A stretch of DNA of 45,926 nucleotides from Pseudomonadota bacterium. GTDB taxonomy: Bacteria > Pseudomonadota > Gammaproteobacteria > Burkholderiales > UBA9220. The notes under the pieces are model-generated. The model was not told where the DNA came from and made no database searches. It worked only from the letters and a program-made list of their open reading frames with translations. Below, one piece after another: positions 23,584 through 32,340 of this stretch. The position numbers and the translations under genes were made by a program. The stretch is taken from positions 1 to 45,926 of the forward strand of contig JAJZVC010000022.1 of NCBI GenBank assembly GCA_021845865.1, read 5' to 3'. Numbering within the stretch: the first letter of the stretch is position 1; the number at the start of each line of letters is the position of its first letter.

Positions 23584-24732
23584 TCAGCGGTCCCTGCTTT
23601 CCAAAATCTGGCCGTAGAATGCAGTAAGCTCCCCTGCCATGGCTTCAAGGGTCATGCCTTCTACCGTCTGACGAGCTGCCGCGGTCATGGCGGGGCGGTG
23701 TTCCCGTTTCAATATCTCGGCCATGCCTTCTGCGAAGCCGGCTTCGTCCAGGGCATCCCGTACAAAACCATTTATACCGTTCTGGATCAATTCAGCTGCC
23801 CCGCTTTTGGTGCTGGTCAGCACGGGCAGACCACTAGCCATCGCCTCCAGGGCCACGTTGCCAAAGGGCTCATAAAGAGTAGGGAATACTAGCGCATCCG
23901 CTGCGCCGTAAAAGGGACGGACGTCTTTTTGCCCTCCAACGAAGCGAACCCGTTCGGCTATCCCTAGGCGCGCAGCGTGACGGACAAAACGCTCTGCATG
24001 CTTGTCCTTCCCCACGACCAGGAGACAGGCTGTGGCCGGTAGGCGTGCTAGGGCGCCGAGTGCGATGGCCAATCCCTTGCGCTGAAACCCCGAACCAACG
24101 AACAAAAACAGAGGGGCCTCCGCCGGAATATCGAAAGACTCTCGAATGGTATGTCGGTATTCTGCTGCCAGGGAGGGGTGGAAACGAGTAGTGTCCACGC
24201 CGTTATAGATGACATGGAGCTTATCTTCTGGAATGGGGTAGTGGCGCTGGATATCTTCCTTCACCATGTGCGAAATGCAGATGACCGCTTTCAGAGATGG
24301 GCTGGTGAACAGCTTCTTTTCCGCTTCCAGCATATAGCGGTGGTAGGGGTTGAAGGTTACGCTTAGTTGACCGAGGGGGGTGAGCACTCGGCGGCGCTGG
24401 GCTAGCCATTCCCGGTGGACGCCATCCCCTGCCCTGTACACATCGCAACAGGCGATGCGCTCGTGGGACTGGACGAGGTCGAAGTATTGGTTTTTGAGTT
24501 CGCGGCAGACGCAACGGGCGAAGCTCCAGTCGCGCCAAAGGCTACCAAGGTAGGGAGGATTGCAAATCAAATGTTCCTCTTCTTCCACTGTCTCCCAACG
24601 GCGGGTGATCATTGTGACCGACGTTCCTTCTTTGCCCAGCGCTTGCACGGCACTTGCAACAAAGCGCTCTGCTCCCCCGAAAGGGGTGTAGCGCTGGCGG
24701 ACAAGGGCGAGGCGGAGCGGCTTCACGGACAC
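23584..24732 (-). CDS. waaG: WaaG-like GT4 glycosyltransferase (LPS core)
   Basis: A 382-residue GT4 enzyme with strong WaaG/RfaG character: LALVRQRYTPFGGAERFVASAVQAL at the N terminus, VQSHERIACCDVYRAGDGVHREWL near residue 95, ISHMVKEDIQRHYPIPEDKLHVIYNGVD near 165, LFLFVGSGFQRKGLAIAL near 210, and the E-x7-E motif in YEPFGNVALEAMASGLPVLTS near 300. WaaG adds the first outer-core glucose (or another hexose) to heptose II. In this organism the sugar could differ. The start overlaps the 3' end of the upstream waaQ-like gene by ten bases. Confidence 0.88.
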   Translation of the reverse strand: MSVKPLRLALVRQRYTPFGGAERFVASAVQALGKEGTSVTMITRRWETVEEEEHLICNPPYLGSLWRDWSFARCVCRELKNQYFDLVQSHERIACCDVYRAGDGVHREWLAQRRRVLTPLGQLSVTFNPYHRYMLEAEKKLFTSPSLKAVICISHMVKEDIQRHYPIPEDKLHVIYNGVDTTRFHPSLAAEYRHTIRESFDIPAEAPLFLFVGSGFQRKGLAIALGALARLPATACLLVVGKDKHAERFVRHAARLGIAERVRFVGGQKDVRPFYGAADALVFPTLYEPFGNVALEAMASGLPVLTSTKSGAAELIQNGINGFVRDALDEAGFAEGMAEILKREHRPAMTAAARQTVEGMTLEAMAGELTAFYGQILESRDR

Positions 24733-25808
24733 TGGAGCAGTTCTTCGATGGCGACAAGCACATTTTCTACTTTGATGGCAGTAAGACAGTCGCTTTGTTT
24801 GCTGCCTCCGCAGCCATCATTGCCGCATGGCCGGCAGGAATGACCGGATGTCAGAACGCGGTGGGCCGTCATCCAAGGACCCCATTCAATTTCTCCACTA
24901 GGGCCGAATAGGGCCACTGCTGGGGTTCCCATGGCAGCTGCAATATGCATGGGTGCGGAATCCACGCCGACGAAAACTTTTGCTCGGGCCGTTAGGGCTG
25001 CAAGCTCCTTCAGGGACAGCTGTCCGGAAAGATCAGTCACTGGCCGGGAAAGACGGCCCAGAATGTCACTGATGGTTTTCAGTTCTTCCGACGCTGGGGC
25101 AGCCGTGACGATGATGGCATGCCCCTTTTCCTGCAAGGCGCTAATCAGGGCGGCAACCTGTGTAGTTGGCCAGCATTTGAAGAACCAGCGGGATGCAGGG
25201 TGGATCAGGATGAAATTCCGTTCCACTAAGCTATGTTTCGCCAACAGGCTGGAAATAGTGGCCTCAGCTGCTTCTCCGGGGGTCAATATCAAGCGTTTTT
25301 CGTTTTCGTCGGGGTGAAGGCCAATGCGACGCAACGCATCCAGGTTCACTTCTACTGTGTGTCGACTATTGCCATGGGAGGGCATGGAAAAAAGGTGGCT
25401 GAAACTGCTTTTCCAGAACCCTCTGGCGCCCGTGTATCCCTGGGCGACGCCGTGGCGGGCTCCGGTTAGGCGCTTGATCCAGGCGCCCCGTGGGTGGGGG
25501 GTGAGGTGTATAACAAGGTCATACTGTCTGCCTTGCAGGTCAGACAAAAGTCGCCATTCTTTCCGGAGTTGGCCTAATGGACCGAGTTTTTTCCAGTTCC
25601 GGTCCACGGTGTGAACCTGGCTGATGGCCGGGTGCAGGGTGAGCATCTCGGCCGTGTCCCGGTACACCAGGGCATCGATTTCCAGGTGGGGGGCGTGGTT
25701 CTTCAGCACCGTGAATACCGGCGAGGTGAGCAGCACGTCGCCGTGGTGGCGCAGTTTGGTGACCAGTACCCGGCGGAGGGATTGCAGGTCGATGGCGTCT
25801 TTGAGCAT
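24723..25808 (-). CDS. rfaQ: WaaQ-like heptosyltransferase III (GT9)
   Basis: A 361-residue GT9 protein. It has RVLVTKLRHHGDVLLTSPVFTVLKNH at the N terminus, the LRHHGD sequence being typical of RfaQ. YDLVIHLTPHPRGAWIKRLTGA lies near residue 95, FILIHPASRWFFKCWP opens the donor domain near 195, and FVGVDSAPMHIAAAMGTPAVALFGPSGE is the GT9 donor motif near 270. WaaQ adds the side-branch heptose III to heptose II. Being the first gene of the minus-strand LPS-core unit with the WaaG-like gene second fits that role. The ATG at 25808 is followed 89 bases away by the divergent cobO. Confidence 0.9.
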   Translation of the reverse strand: MLKDAIDLQSLRRVLVTKLRHHGDVLLTSPVFTVLKNHAPHLEIDALVYRDTAEMLTLHPAISQVHTVDRNWKKLGPLGQLRKEWRLLSDLQGRQYDLVIHLTPHPRGAWIKRLTGARHGVAQGYTGARGFWKSSFSHLFSMPSHGNSRHTVEVNLDALRRIGLHPDENEKRLILTPGEAAEATISSLLAKHSLVERNFILIHPASRWFFKCWPTTQVAALISALQEKGHAIIVTAAPASEELKTISDILGRLSRPVTDLSGQLSLKELAALTARAKVFVGVDSAPMHIAAAMGTPAVALFGPSGEIEWGPWMTAHRVLTSGHSCRPCGNDGCGGSKQSDCLTAIKVENVLVAIEELLQCP

Positions 25809-25833
25809 GGGCGAAGGATAGCAATGTTTCGTC

Positions 25834-25852
25834 CGCTCCCCAATGGGGGGCG
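25834..25852. other. Short GC-rich hairpin between divergent waaQ-like gene and cobO
   Basis: CGCTCCCC (25834-25841), the loop AAT and GGGGGGCG (25845-25852) can form an eight-base-pair stem with one T-G pair. No T-run follows on either strand, and the flanking genes diverge, so it is not a terminator. It may be an operator or a chance structure. A TATTAT (25863-25868), 30 bases before cobO, could be its -10 element, but no -35 hexamer is at the right distance. Confidence 0.3.
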
Positions 25853-25897
25853 GGAAAACCGCTATTATGACGGCAATTCACGGGAGGTTAGAAGCCG

Positions 25898-26497
25898 ATG
25901 GGCAGCGACAGCGGTTACAGCGAACGGATGCGGCGCAAGAAAGCGGTGGTGGACGCCAAGGTGGCCCGGGCGGACCGGGACAAGGGCCTGCTGCTGGTGC
26001 TGACCGGCAACGGCAAGGGTAAGAGCAGTTCCGGTTTCGGCATGGTGGCCCGGGCCTTGGGGCATGGCATGAAGGTGGGAGTGGTGCAGTTCATCAAGGG
26101 AGCCGCCTCGACGGGAGAGGAGGCGTTTTTCCGCCGCTTCCCCGGCGAGGTGAGCTATTCCGTGACCGGCGAAGGCTTCACCTGGGAGACCCAGGACAGG
26201 GAGCGGGACCGGCGGGTGGCGGAGCAAGGCTGGGAGAAGGCGGCCGCCCTGCTGGCCGACCCGGAAATCGGCCTGGTGCTGCTGGACGAACTGAACATCG
26301 TGCTGAAGTACAGCTATCTGGATTTGGACAAGGTGCTGGCGGACATCCGCCTGCGTCCCCCCATGCAGCATGTGGTGGTGACCGGCCGCGGCGCGCCGGC
26401 GGAACTGGTGGCGGAGGCCGACACCGTCACCGAACTGTCGGTGGTGAAGCACGCTTTCCAGGCCGGCGTCCGGGCCCAGAAAGGGGTCGAGTACTAG
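25898..26497 (+). CDS. cobO: Cob(I)yrinic acid a,c-diamide adenosyltransferase
   Basis: A 199-residue CobA/CobO/BtuR-type enzyme that transfers the 5'-deoxyadenosyl group of ATP to cob(I)alamin or corrinoid precursors. It has a P-loop LVLTGNGKGKSSSGFGMVARALGHG near residue 30, VVQFIKGAASTGEEAFF near 65, LVLLDELNIVLKYSYLD near 128 with the DELN motif, and VVVTGRGAPAELVAEADTVTEL near 155. Residues 1-25 are basic. GGAGG lies 12 bases before the ATG. It stands upstream of the cobalamin riboswitch, so its own transcript would not carry that switch unless a second one exists elsewhere. Confidence 0.94.
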   Translation: MGSDSGYSERMRRKKAVVDAKVARADRDKGLLLVLTGNGKGKSSSGFGMVARALGHGMKVGVVQFIKGAASTGEEAFFRRFPGEVSYSVTGEGFTWETQDRERDRRVAEQGWEKAAALLADPEIGLVLLDELNIVLKYSYLDLDKVLADIRLRPPMQHVVVTGRGAPAELVAEADTVTELSVVKHAFQAGVRAQKGVEY

Positions 26498-26519
26498 TTG
26501 TGGTAGAATTTCCTCCGCG

Positions 26520-26706
26520 TAACAGGTGCCTGCCTGGCCATCCGGTCGGCAGGTTAAACGGGAAACCGGTGAGTTCTCCTTGGAGGACGAATCCGGTGCT
26601 GCCCCCGCAACGGTAAGCGAGTGTGGGCGCGCCAACAAGCCACTGCGGCAACCAGCCGTGGGAAGGCGGCGCGTCAAGTTCTCGCGAGCCCGGATACCGG
26701 CCTGGA
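26520..26706 (+). promoter_or_regulatory. Cobalamin riboswitch controlling btuB and the downstream cob genes
   Basis: The conserved blocks of the B12 riboswitch occur in order: AGGTGCC at 26524-26530, GGTTAAACGGGAA, CCGGTG, GCCCCCGCAACGG, the B12 box GCCACTG at 26639-26645, GGGAAGGCG, and GCGAGCCCGGATACCGGCCTG ending near 26704. In the bound state it is expected to reduce expression of the btuB operon. TAGAAT at 26504-26509 is a possible -10 element just before it, inside the space after cobO. About 120 bases separate it from the btuB ATG, where GC-rich segments could form the expression platform. No T-run terminator is obvious, so translational control is more likely. Confidence 0.95.
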
Positions 26707-26825
26707 ACGGGAGCGGAAATACCGCGGGGTGACGGTAAGCCAGCATGGCCTGAGCGCCATTCCGGGTATTTCCATTGTTGACGAATACGGCATGCGGGGA
26801 TGCGTGCCGCCACATGGAACCCGAA

Positions 26826-28640
26826 ATGAAACACAGCCTCAAGCTGGGCCTGGCTTCCCTGGCCCTGGTCAACGGCGCTTTCGCCGACGAGCCGCCGACC
26901 TATCAACTCAACGACGTGGTGGTGACCGCCACCCGCACCCCCCGGCCCCTGCGCAGCCTGCTGGGGGACGTGACGGTGATTTCCGCCGAGCAGATCAAGA
27001 ACGCCGGCCAATCCACCCTGGTGGAACTGCTGCAATCCCAGCCGGGGGTGGAAATCACCAGCGCCGGCGGCGCGGGAACCACCACCGAGGTTTACCTGCG
27101 GGGGGCGGAAAAGACCCACACCCTGGTGCTGCTGGACGGCATGCGCGTCGGCTCCGCCACTTTCGGCGTCACCGCCTTCGAGCGCATTCCCCTCGACCAG
27201 ATCGAGCGTATCGAAATCCTGCGTGGCCCCGCCAGCCACTTGTATGGCTCCGAGGCCATCGGCGGCGTGATCCAGATTTTCACCAAGAGCGGCCAGGGCA
27301 AGCCGCGGCCGAATTTCACCGTCGGGGCCGGGGCCTACAACACCCAGACTCTCAGCGGCGGCTACGCCGGCGAAGTGAACGGCACCCGCTTCAGCGTCCA
27401 GGCGGACCACGAGGAAAGCGACAGCTTTTCCGCCTATTCGGAGCGGAACGCGAAATACGCCAACCGGAACCGGGATGCCGACGGCTATCGCAATTCCAGC
27501 CTGTCCCTGAAGCTGGCCCGGGCCCTGGCGGAGGGCCAGGAAATCGGGGCCAACTTGTTCGGCAGCGTCGGCCGCATCCATTACGACAGCTTCACCACCA
27601 CCACGGATTACTACCAGGACCAGGTCCTCAGCGCCTTCGACGTCTACAGCAGGAACCGCCTCAGCGCCGACTGGCAAAGCACCCTGCGCCTCGGCGTCGG
27701 CAGCGATCACTACAACGACTACTCGCCCAGCAAGGCCGTCTATAACACCGACCAGAACCAGTTCAGCTGGCAGAACGACATCGCCCTCGGGCCGGATTCC
27801 CTCCTCCTGGGGGTCGAATACCTGGACCAGGCGGTGGACAGCACCACCAACTACGCCGTCAAGAGCCGCACCGTCCGCTCGGCCTTTGCCGGCTACCAAG
27901 GGAGCCGGGGCGACCACAGCTTCCAGTTCAACGTCCGCAACGACGACAACTCCCAGTTCGGCGGCCACAGCACCGGCTACGCCGGCTATGGCTACCGCTT
28001 CAGCCCCGAGTGGCGGGCCTCGGCCAGCGTGAGCACGGCCTTCAAGGCGCCCACCTTCAACAACCTTTACTTCCCCAACTCCGGCAACCCCAACCTGCGC
28101 CCGGAAAAGGCGCGCAACAAGGAACTCGCCCTCCATTACGACCGGGGCCTGCACCACTTCAGCGCGGTGTACTTCGATAACCAGGTGAGCGACCTCATCA
28201 ACTACCCTGCCCCGACCTACGTCATCAGCCAGATCCAGCAGGCCAGCCTGAAGGGGGTCACCCTGTCCTACCAGGGGCAGGTGGGCGGCTATCGGCTGCG
28301 GGCCAACTGGGACGCGCAGAACCCCGTCGACGAGGCCAGCGGCCATCTCCTTATCCGCCGGGCGAGGAATCACGCCACCTTCGCGGTGAACAAGCGCGTC
28401 GGCGAGTGGGACCTGGGCGGGGAGTGGCTGCTGTCCTCCGAGCGCTATGCCGACGACGCCAACACCCAGCGCATGGGGGGCTACGGCCTGGTGAACTTCA
28501 CCGCCAGCCACGCCCTGGGGGCGGACTGGACGGTGCGGGCCCGGGTCAACAACCTGTTCGACAAGTTCTACGAACTCATCCCTGGCTACAACACACCGGG
28601 GGCCAACCTGTTCGTCAGCCTCAACTATCGGCCGCGCTAA
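26826..28640 (+). CDS. btuB: TonB-dependent vitamin B12 outer-membrane receptor
   Basis: A 604-residue outer-membrane receptor for cobalamins and other corrinoids, powered by TonB. It has a signal peptide of about 20 residues ending GAFA-DEPP, a TonB box in LNDVVVTATR, a plug domain (VTVISAEQIKNAGQSTLVELLQ, GVEITS, VYLRGAEKTHTLVLLDGMRV, LRGPASHLYGSEAIGGVIQIFTK), then a 22-strand-type barrel ending in VNNLFDKFYELIPGYNTPGANLFVSLNYRPR-type sequence. The final residue is Arg rather than the usual aromatic. I start at 26826 because the signal peptide begins there and GGAA precedes it. In-frame ATG 26814 and TTG 26775 are alternatives. Regulated by the upstream riboswitch; ten bases separate it from the next gene. 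Confidence 0.93.
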   Translation: MKHSLKLGLASLALVNGAFADEPPTYQLNDVVVTATRTPRPLRSLLGDVTVISAEQIKNAGQSTLVELLQSQPGVEITSAGGAGTTTEVYLRGAEKTHTLVLLDGMRVGSATFGVTAFERIPLDQIERIEILRGPASHLYGSEAIGGVIQIFTKSGQGKPRPNFTVGAGAYNTQTLSGGYAGEVNGTRFSVQADHEESDSFSAYSERNAKYANRNRDADGYRNSSLSLKLARALAEGQEIGANLFGSVGRIHYDSFTTTTDYYQDQVLSAFDVYSRNRLSADWQSTLRLGVGSDHYNDYSPSKAVYNTDQNQFSWQNDIALGPDSLLLGVEYLDQAVDSTTNYAVKSRTVRSAFAGYQGSRGDHSFQFNVRNDDNSQFGGHSTGYAGYGYRFSPEWRASASVSTAFKAPTFNNLYFPNSGNPNLRPEKARNKELALHYDRGLHHFSAVYFDNQVSDLINYPAPTYVISQIQQASLKGVTLSYQGQVGGYRLRANWDAQNPVDEASGHLLIRRARNHATFAVNKRVGEWDLGGEWLLSSERYADDANTQRMGGYGLVNFTASHALGADWTVRARVNNLFDKFYELIPGYNTPGANLFVSLNYRPR

Positions 28641-28649
28641 GGAGCACAT

Positions 28650-29453
28650 ATGAAATTCCGGCTGTTGGGTGTCTTGCTGTTGCTGGTGTCTCCCCTGGCC
28701 TGGGGGGGCTGCCCGCGCATCGTCAGCCAATCCCCCTACATCACCCATACCCTGGAGTGGCTGGGCCTGCAGTCCTGCATCGTCGGCGTCAGCCGCTACG
28801 ACACCTTGCCCCTGCCCCACACCGGCGGAGTGATGGACCCGGACCCGGAAGCCATTGCAGCGCTGAGGCCGGAACTGCTGCTGACCTCCGACTGGACGGC
28901 GGAGGACGTCTTGCGCCAAGCCACGCCCCCGGGGGCGAAGGCGCTGCGCTTGCACGGTTTCCAGACCATGGCCCAGGTGGAGGAAAATCTGCGTCTCATC
29001 GGCGAAGCGGCCGGCCTGCCCGACGCCGCCCGGCGCGCCGAGGCTTTCGCCCATGACTGGCGCGAAAGGGCGGCGGCGGTGGACGGCCACGGCATCCGCG
29101 CCCTGCTCCTTTCCGCCTGCGGCGGCAGCCCCTATTCCTTCGGCCGCGGCTCCTGGCTGGGGGACTTGTTCAGCGCCGCCGGTTTCGAGGTGGTGGGGGG
29201 CGACAAGCAGATCATCCATTTCTCCGCCGACGGCGACCTGGGCGAACTGCGGGCGGCGGTGAAACAATACCGCCCCGGGGTGATTTTCGTCTTCGAGCAC
29301 AAGGCACGGCCCGCCTGCAACGCGGCCCTGGGCCGGATGGGGGTCAAGCTGGCGCTCCTCGACGGCGATCTGTTCCTCCATCCCGCCCCGGTGCTGCTGC
29401 AAGGGTTGGACGAACTGGCGGCCAGGCGCAAGGAATGGGAGGCCAAGCCATGA
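28650..29453 (+). CDS. btuF: Periplasmic corrinoid-binding protein, BtuF-like
   Basis: A 267-residue protein with an 18-20-residue signal peptide (LLLLVSPLAWGG) and the class III substrate-binding fold of BtuF. It has RIVSQSPYITHTLEWLGLQSCIVGVSRYDTLP near the N terminus, VMDPDPEAIAALRPELLLTSDW near residue 70, FQTMAQVEENLRLIGEAAGL near 110, and GRGSWLGDLFSAAGFEVVGG near 165. It should hold B12 in the periplasm for BtuCD, but no BtuC or BtuD gene is in the window. The Cys after AWGG does not fit a clean lipobox. Its stop overlaps the cobU start by four bases. A second, different BtuF-like gene closes the operon at 35678-36754. Confidence 0.85.
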   Translation: MKFRLLGVLLLLVSPLAWGGCPRIVSQSPYITHTLEWLGLQSCIVGVSRYDTLPLPHTGGVMDPDPEAIAALRPELLLTSDWTAEDVLRQATPPGAKALRLHGFQTMAQVEENLRLIGEAAGLPDAARRAEAFAHDWRERAAAVDGHGIRALLLSACGGSPYSFGRGSWLGDLFSAAGFEVVGGDKQIIHFSADGDLGELRAAVKQYRPGVIFVFEHKARPACNAALGRMGVKLALLDGDLFLHPAPVLLQGLDELAARRKEWEAKP

Positions 29454-29965
29454 AGACGCTGATCCTCGGCGGCGCCCGCTCGGGCAAGAGCGCCCTGGCG
29501 GAGCGGCTGGCGGAGGAATCCGGCCTGGCGGTGACCTACGTCGCCACCGCCACCGCCGGGGACGCGGAGATGGCCGAGCGCATCGCCCACCACCGCTCCC
29601 GCCGCCCCGCCGCCTGGACCCTGGCGGAGGAGCCGGTTGCGTTGGCCCATTGCCTGCGCCGCCACGCCGCCCCCGACCGCTGCCTGCTGGTGGATTGCCT
29701 CACCCTGTGGCTGGCGAATAGCCTCGGCGACGAGGAAACCTTCCAGCGGGAGCGGGCCGCGCTGCTGGAATCCCTCCCCGGTCTGCCGGGGCGGATTATC
29801 CTGGTGAGCAACGAGGTGGGCATGGGCATCGTCCCCCTGGGCGAGCTGTCCCGCCGCTTCGTCGACGAGGCCGGCCGCCTGCACCAGGACCTGGCACGCC
29901 TGTGCGATCAAGTGGTTTTCGTGGCGGCGGGCCTGCCCCTGATGATGAAAGGAAATTTCCCATGA
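29450..29965 (+). CDS. cobU: Adenosylcobinamide kinase/adenosylcobinamide-phosphate guanylyltransferase
   Basis: A 171-residue CobU/CobP. It has the nucleotide-binding loop [18 protein letters not shown] at the N terminus, [26 protein letters not shown] with the His that carries [14 protein letters not shown], and [25 protein letters not shown] near the C-terminal third. It phosphorylates adenosylcobinamide and then attaches GMP, giving adenosyl-GDP-cobinamide for nucleotide loop assembly. ATGA overlaps join it to the binding-protein gene before and to cobT after. The length is normal. Confidence 0.95.
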   Translation: MKTLILGGARSGKSALAERLAEESGLAVTYVATATAGDAEMAERIAHHRSRRPAAWTLAEEPVALAHCLRRHAAPDRCLLVDCLTLWLANSLGDEETFQRERAALLESLPGLPGRIILVSNEVGMGIVPLGELSRRFVDEAGRLHQDLARLCDQVVFVAAGLPLMMKGNFP

Positions 29966-31020
29966 GTCTCGATTGGCTGGCTTCGCCGGCGAAACCCCTC
30001 GATCAGGCCGCCCTGGACGCGGCCCGCGCCCGCCAGGGCCAGCTCACCAAGCCCCCCGGCTCCCTCGGCATGCTGGAAGACATCGCCGTCCGCCTGGCGG
30101 GGATGCAGGGGCGGGAAAAGCCCGAACTGGAGAAGGTGCGCATCGTCGTCTTCGCCGCCGACCACGGGGTGGCGGCGGAAGGGGTGTCCGCCTTTCCCCA
30201 GGCCGTCACCGGCCAGATGATTCTCAACTTCGCCCACGGTGGCGCGGCCATCAGCGTCCTGGCGAGGGAGCAGGGGGCGGAGCTGGAGGTGGTGGACGTG
30301 GGCAGTCTCGCCGAGCTGCCGTACTTTCCCAACGTGGTGGTGCGGAAGGCGGGCTTGGGCACCGCCAACTTCCGCCGCGCCCCGGCCATGAGCGAGGACC
30401 AGCTGGAGGCGGCGCTCCAGGCGGGCCGGGACGCCGTGGAGCGGGCCCTGGCCGCCGGCGCCCGGCTGTTCATCGGCGGCGAAATGGGCATCGCCAACAC
30501 CAGCGCCGCCACGGCCATCGCCTGCGCCCTTCTGAACCTGGAGCCGGAGGCCCTGGCCGGCCCCGGCACCGGGCTGGACAACGCCGGCGTGCGCCACAAG
30601 GTCCAGGTGATCCGGGAATCCCTCGCCCTGCACCAGGGGGCGATGACATCGCCCCTGGAAGCGCTGCGCCACGTGGGGGGCTTCGAAATCGCCGCCCTCT
30701 GCGGCGCCTATCTGGCCTGTGCCCAGGCGGGCCTGCCGGTGCTGGTGGACGGTTTCATCGCTTCGTCCGCCGCCCTGGTTGCCCTGCGCATCCAGCCCGA
30801 GGCGGCGGGCTGGCTGTTCTACGGCCACGCCTCCGCCGAGCCCGGCCACGCCCGCCTGATGGCGGCCCTGAACGCGCGCCCCCTGGTGGACCTTGGCCTG
30901 CGCCTGGGGGAGGGCAGCGGCGCCGCCGTGGCCCTGCCCCTGCTGCGCCTGGCCTGCGCCCTGCACAACGGCATGGCCACCTTCGCCGGGGCCGGCGTGG
31001 CGGGAAAGAGCCATGCGTGA
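29962..31020 (+). CDS. cobT: Nicotinate-nucleotide--dimethylbenzimidazole phosphoribosyltransferase
   Basis: A 352-residue CobT. Landmarks are the [16 protein letters not shown] motif near residue 30, [22 protein letters not shown] near 70, [19 protein letters not shown] near 175, [16 protein letters not shown] near 210, and [18 protein letters not shown] near 315, whose Glu is the catalytic base in Salmonella CobT. It makes alpha-ribazole phosphate from nicotinate mononucleotide and a lower-ligand base, presumably the dimethylbenzimidazole made by BluB encoded at 39342-40013. Its 3' end overlaps the next gene by eight bases. Confidence 0.96.
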   Translation: MSLDWLASPAKPLDQAALDAARARQGQLTKPPGSLGMLEDIAVRLAGMQGREKPELEKVRIVVFAADHGVAAEGVSAFPQAVTGQMILNFAHGGAAISVLAREQGAELEVVDVGSLAELPYFPNVVVRKAGLGTANFRRAPAMSEDQLEAALQAGRDAVERALAAGARLFIGGEMGIANTSAATAIACALLNLEPEALAGPGTGLDNAGVRHKVQVIRESLALHQGAMTSPLEALRHVGGFEIAALCGAYLACAQAGLPVLVDGFIASSAALVALRIQPEAAGWLFYGHASAEPGHARLMAALNARPLVDLGLRLGEGSGAAVALPLLRLACALHNGMATFAGAGVAGKSHA

Positions 31021-31618
31021 GACCCTGATCGACCTGCTGCGCCACGGCGAGCCCGAGGGCGGCACCAAGTTCCGGGGCTGGGTGGACGACCCCTTGAGCT
31101 CCACCGGCTGGGAGCAGATGCGGGCCTCGGCCGGGGAAGCGTGCCATTGGGACACGGTGGTGACGTCGCCTCTCCTGCGCTGCGCCGAATTCGCCGCCGA
31201 ACTGGCCGACCGCCACCGCCTGACATTGGAAGTCGACGCCCGCTTCAAGGAAATGGGCTTCGGCGACTGGGAGGGCAAAACCCCGGCGGACGTGGCCCGT
31301 CAGGATGCCGCCCGGCTGGAGAAGTTTTGGCGCGACCCGGTGGCTTTTCCGCCCCCCGGCGGGGAAAGCCTGGCCGCCGTCCAGACGAGGGTGACGGAGG
31401 GCTGGCGGGACCTGCTGGCTCGCCACGCCGGCCGCCGGGTGCTGCTGGTGTGCCACGGCGGCGTCATCCGCCTGGTGCTGGCCCAGGCCCTGGGCATTCC
31501 CCTCGCCAACCTGTTCCGCCTTCATGTTCCCTTCGCCGCCCTGTCCCGGCTGCGGGTGGACGGGGAAGGGGAGAACGCCCTGCCGCAACTGCTGTTCCTC
31601 GGCGGGAGGGCGGGGTGA
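31013..31618 (+). CDS. cobC: Alpha-ribazole phosphatase (histidine phosphatase family)
   Basis: A 201-residue histidine phosphatase. The phosphohistidine motif is [13 protein letters not shown] at the N terminus; [19 protein letters not shown] lies near residue 50, [17 protein letters not shown] near 80 with the catalytic acid region, and [20 protein letters not shown] near 145 with the second His. Many proteins share this fold, but the position between cobT and cobS points to CobC, which removes the phosphate of alpha-ribazole phosphate (or of adenosylcobalamin 5'-phosphate). It overlaps cobT by eight bases and cobS by four (GTGA). Confidence 0.88.
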   Translation: MRETLIDLLRHGEPEGGTKFRGWVDDPLSSTGWEQMRASAGEACHWDTVVTSPLLRCAEFAAELADRHRLTLEVDARFKEMGFGDWEGKTPADVARQDAARLEKFWRDPVAFPPPGGESLAAVQTRVTEGWRDLLARHAGRRVLLVCHGGVIRLVLAQALGIPLANLFRLHVPFAALSRLRVDGEGENALPQLLFLGGRAG

Positions 31619-32340
31619 AACCCCTCTTCCTGGCCCTCCAGTTCCTCACCCGGCTGCCGGTGCCGGCCCAGCCCGCGCCGGAGGCCAGGGACTGGGGGCG
31701 GGCCGTGCTGTTTTTTCCCTTCGCCGGCCTGCTCCTCGGCGCCCTGCTGGCGGGAATCCAGTTCCTCCTCGGCGGCACGGCCCCGCTGCTGCAAGGGGCC
31801 CTGCTGACCGCGGCCTGGGTGGCGTTGACCGGCGGGTTGCACCTGGACGGCCTGGCGGACTGCGCCGATGCCTGGGTGGGCGGCCACGGCGACCGGCAGA
31901 AAACACTGGCCATCATGAAGGACCCCGCCAGCGGCCCCATGGGCGTGGCGGCGGTGGTCGTGGCGCTGCTGCTGAAATTTGCCGCCCTGACGTCTCTGGT
32001 TGCAAGCGGCGCCCTCTGCGCCCTGCTGCTGGCGCCCCTGCTGGGGCGCGGCCTCCTGCCCGCGTTGCTGCTCGCCGCTCCCTACGCCCGTCCCGGCGGC
32101 TTGGGGGAGGCCATGGCCCAGGCCTTGCCGCGCCAAGCCGCCGCCGTCCTGGTGCTGGCCGTGGCCGCCGCTGCCCTGGCCCTCGGCGAATGGCGGGCGG
32201 TCCTGGCGGGGGGGGCGGTGTTCGTTCTCCTGCGCCGGGCGGCCCTGGCCCGGCTCGGCGGCGTCACCGGCGACGTCCTCGGCGCGGCGGTGGAGCTGGG
32301 CGAAATGGCCGTTCTGGTGGCCCTGGCGGTGCGGCCATGA
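31615..32340 (+). CDS. cobS: Adenosylcobinamide-GDP ribazoletransferase (cobalamin synthase)
   Basis: A 241-residue inner-membrane enzyme that joins alpha-ribazole or its phosphate to adenosyl-GDP-cobinamide. It has [13 protein letters not shown] at the start, the metal-binding [15 protein letters not shown] near residue 75, and [14 protein letters not shown] near 100, with five to seven hydrophobic segments over the rest. The start is a GTG at 31615 overlapping the cobC stop (GTGA). The open frame extends far upstream, but only as a shadow of cobC. Together with CbiB it probably forms a membrane complex. Confidence 0.94.
   Translation: MKPLFLALQFLTRLPVPAQPAPEARDWGRAVLFFPFAGLLLGALLAGIQFLLGGTAPLLQGALLTAAWVALTGGLHLDGLADCADAWVGGHGDRQKTLAIMKDPASGPMGVAAVVVALLLKFAALTSLVASGALCALLLAPLLGRGLLPALLLAAPYARPGGLGEAMAQALPRQAAAVLVLAVAAAALALGEWRAVLAGGAVFVLLRRAALARLGGVTGDVLGAAVELGEMAVLVALAVRP

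Noticed and set aside
26427-29402. A 991-codon open frame on the minus strand opposite btuB and btuF
   Set aside because: It is a GC-rich shadow of two well-supported plus-strand genes, is rich in Gly, Val, Ala and Gln, and has no recognisable domain.
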